From an uncultured Eggerthellaceae bacterium (lineage in GTDB: Bacteria > Actinomycetota > Coriobacteriia > Coriobacteriales > Eggerthellaceae): 64,000 nucleotides of DNA. The stretch lies in assembly GCA_947650915.1 (NCBI GenBank), contig CANSWY010000002.1, forward strand, positions 1 through 64,000, written 5' to 3'. The position numbers and the translations under genes are program-made. The notes under the pieces are model-generated. The model ran no database searches. It worked only from the letters and a program-made list of their open reading frames with translations, and was not told where the DNA came from. Positions 62,143 through 64,000 of the stretch are shown here, piece by piece (the first letter of the stretch is position 1; the number at the start of each line of letters is the position of its first letter).

Positions 62143-62724
62143 ATGAACTTCCACAAGGCGGCATTCAAGGCGGCATACGGCACTGAAGCGCAGCTTCCTG
62201 AGAGCGTGCGCGCCGAAGTGGCGTTCGCGGGACGATCCAACGTGGGGAAGTCTTCGCTTCTGAACAAGCTGATGTTCCGCAAGGGCTTGGCGAAGGTGTC
62301 ATCCACCCCGGGCAAAACAGCCACCGTGAACTTTTACGACGTGGATGGCGTTGACCTGGTGGATCTCCCGGGATACGGATACGCGAAGGTATCCAAATCA
62401 GAACTGGGGCGCTGGTCCAGCCTGATCGAAGGGTATTTCAACCAGGATCGTCAGTTCGCTCTGGTGGTCAGCCTGGTGGACATCCGGCATGATCCGTCAG
62501 CGCTGGACCGGAACATGGTGGAGTTCTTGGCAGAGGCAGAGCTGCCGTTCGCCGTGGCGTTGACCAAGGCGGACAAGCTGTCCAAGCAGAAGGCGAACAC
62601 CCAGAAACAGCGCATCATGCGCACGCTGGACCTGCCGGAAGGCACGCCGGTGATCCTGACCTCTGCCGAAAGCGGCACCGGTATAGACGACCTGCGCCGC
62701 TTGATAACCCAGTGCACCGCCTGA
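62143..62724 (+). CDS. engB: Ribosome biogenesis GTPase EngB/YsxC
   Basis: A 193-residue GTPase for assembly of the large ribosomal subunit. The N-terminus (MNFHKAAFKAAYG) and G-motifs are typical: G1 AGRSNVGKSS, G3 DLPGYGYAK, G4 TKADKLSK and G5 TSAESGTG. The ATG at 62143 has AGGGAG upstream; an in-frame ATG at 62116 is close to the predicted transcription start. The TGA stop overlaps the first bases of the following repeat element. Confidence 0.93.
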   Translation: MNFHKAAFKAAYGTEAQLPESVRAEVAFAGRSNVGKSSLLNKLMFRKGLAKVSSTPGKTATVNFYDVDGVDLVDLPGYGYAKVSKSELGRWSSLIEGYFNQDRQFALVVSLVDIRHDPSALDRNMVEFLAEAELPFAVALTKADKLSKQKANTQKQRIMRTLDLPEGTPVILTSAESGTGIDDLRRLITQCTA

Positions 62725-62868
62725 TGTGCAAAAGGGACGTTCCAAATTGCACATAGGGTCAGACGATGAGCACTGAATGACTTTTTCTATGTGCAATTTG
62801 GGACGTCCCTTTTGCACATCAGCATCACCTCGTGCTACGTGCAATTTGGGACGTCCCTTTTGCACATC
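62723..62868 (+). repeat. IR98 copy (62723-62820) plus one half-unit, abutting engB
   Basis: The element begins within the engB stop codon (TGA-TGTGC). A full 98-bp inverted repeat is followed by a half-unit at 62839-62868. It lies between the convergent engB and guaB genes, the fourth case of such a location. Confidence 0.92.
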
Positions 62869-62878
62869 TTGAGGCAGG

Positions 62879-64000
62879 CTAGTTGTTGCCGTAGGAGTTC
62901 TTGTCCTTGAGGACCACGTCGTGGGCGCCGCCTTCGATGATGGAAGTGCTGGACACCACGGTGAGTTTCGCCTTCTCCTGCAGTTCCGGAATGGTGAGCG
63001 CACCGCAATTGCACATGGTGCTCTTCACCTTGGAAAGCGTGAGGTCCACATTGTCCTTCAAGGGGCCAGCATAGGGCACATAGGAGTCAACGCCCTCTTC
63101 GAAGGTCATGCCCTTTTTGTCTCCGCCCAGATCGTAGCGCTGCCAATTGCGTGCACGGGCACTGCCTTCGCCCCAGTACTCCTTCATGTAGGAGCCATTC
63201 ACCATCACCTTGTTCGACGGGCTTTCGTCGAACCGCGCGAAGTAACGGCCCAGCATGACGAAATCAGAGCCCATGGCCAGCGCCAGAGAGATGTGATGGT
63301 CGTACACGATGCCGCCATCAGAGCAGATGGGAATGTACACGCCCGTTTCGCGGAACCATTCGTCACGCGCCTTCGCCACTTCGATGACCGCCGTGGCCTG
63401 ACCGCGCCCGATGCCCTTCGTTTCACGCGTGATGCAGATGGAGCCGCCGCCGATGCCGATCTTGATGAAGTCAGCGCCGCAGTTCGCCAGGAAGCGGAAG
63501 CCCTCCTCATCCACCACGTTGCCTGCGCCCACCTTGACGGCATCCCCGTAGTGTTCGCGGATCCACTCCAGCGTATGGCGCTGCCAATCAGAGTAGCCTT
63601 CGGAAGAGTCAATGCAGAGCACGTCCACGCCCGCTTCCACCAGAGCTGGCACGCGTTCGGCATAATCGCGCGTGTTGATGCCCGCGCCCACCATGTAACG
63701 CTTGTGGGCATCCAGCATCTCGTCCGGATTGGACTTGTGGGAGTCGTAATCCTTGCGGAACACCAGCGCCACCAGGTTGTCAGCCTCATCCACGATGGGC
63801 AGGCAATTCAGCTTGTGTTCCCAGATGATGTCGTTCGCATCCTTCAGCGTGGTGTCAGAAGGCGCCACCACCAGCTTTTCACGCGGCGTCATGAAATCAC
63901 GCACCACTTCGTTGGGATCCATGCGGGACACGCGATAATCCCGGGACGTCACGATGCCCAGCAGCTTGCCGTGGCTGGTGCCGTCATCCGTCACCGGCAT
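62879..64000 (-). CDS. guaB: IMP dehydrogenase, N-terminus outside the window
   Basis: IMPDH makes XMP, the committed step to GTP. The 373 visible residues include the second CBS domain ([30 protein letters not shown]), [23 protein letters not shown], the catalytic-cysteine loop [10 protein letters not shown] and the flap region [15 protein letters not shown]. The loop [10 protein letters not shown], with Ile rather than Thr after Cys, and the C-terminal length fit the longer variant found in some anaerobes and protists. The coding start lies beyond position 64000. Confidence 0.93.
   Translation of the reverse strand: MPVTDDGTSHGKLLGIVTSRDYRVSRMDPNEVVRDFMTPREKLVVAPSDTTLKDANDIIWEHKLNCLPIVDEADNLVALVFRKDYDSHKSNPDEMLDAHKRYMVGAGINTRDYAERVPALVEAGVDVLCIDSSEGYSDWQRHTLEWIREHYGDAVKVGAGNVVDEEGFRFLANCGADFIKIGIGGGSICITRETKGIGRGQATAVIEVAKARDEWFRETGVYIPICSDGGIVYDHHISLALAMGSDFVMLGRYFARFDESPSNKVMVNGSYMKEYWGEGSARARNWQRYDLGGDKKGMTFEEGVDSYVPYAGPLKDNVDLTLSKVKSTMCNCGALTIPELQEKAKLTVVSSTSIIEGGAHDVVLKDKNSYGNN

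Overview
The window is high-GC DNA (about 60% by eye) with dense, mostly co-oriented genes. It fits an anaerobic actinobacterium of the class Coriobacteriia, most likely Eggerthellaceae. That placement is an inference from three things: a LuxR regulator carried on a 12-helix membrane domain beside a molybdopterin enzyme, a compact tad pilus locus, and the overall gene style. No rRNA is present to confirm it.

Layout, left to right. 1-2927: a siderophore/cobalamin/haem-type ABC importer (binding lipoprotein cut by the window edge, ATPase, FecCD permease) behind a candidate metal operator. 3130-6038: lysS with an extra tRNA-binding domain, greA, tatA. 6142-9061: SGNH hydrolase, thrC, a small ModE-like regulator. 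8978-19281: a tad/Flp pilus cluster (cpaB, cpaE, cpaF, tadB, tadC, two Flp-like pilins, two TadE-like proteins, a large TadG-like protein and small accessories), knitted together by ATGA overlaps. 19714-27000: an MFS carrier, tRNA-Val, a nitrate/sulfonate/taurine-type binding protein and permease without an ATPase, a CDF metal exporter, a degenerate peptide deformylase, thioredoxin and a B3/B4-domain protein. 27415-32217: an Lhr-type helicase with a probable leaderless mRNA. 32348-41972: lipoproteins, rubrerythrin, an MFS carrier, a cell-wall hydrolase, a trigger-factor C-domain protein, an SlyD-type FKBP and tig. 42274-48992: a four-gene unit of a small helical protein, a cytoplasmic BspA-type LRR protein, a vWA protein and a MoxR-type AAA+ ATPase fused to a methyltransferase. 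49141-54461: a DMSO-reductase-family operon facing a membrane LuxR regulator. 54572-64000: a SerA-like dehydrogenase, a SanA/YdcF-like protein, leuS, sortase B, a surface protein, engB and partial guaB.

Three things stand out. First, a 98-bp long inverted-repeat element occurs ten times in 64 kb. It has conserved arms, a conserved loop pattern and a fixed T/G asymmetry that gives a G-U pair in one RNA strand. One copy lies in frame inside lysS as an interdomain linker, two copies 284 bp apart are identical, and half-units recur in a 44-bp tandem array. Second, the molybdopterin enzyme at 49942-52263 and its dicluster-ferredoxin-like partner at 49505-49921 both appear to have lost nearly all their iron-sulfur ligands. 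This suggests a cluster-free enzyme pair, perhaps doing redox-neutral chemistry. Third, the LRR / vWA / AAA+-methyltransferase operon looks like an undescribed variant of the MoxR-vWA theme.

Other points worth checking: a C9 tract in the putative promoter spacer of a surface-protein gene whose sorting signal is cut short, a peptide deformylase lacking its catalytic glutamate, and two probable leaderless genes with extended -10 promoters six bases from the ATG.
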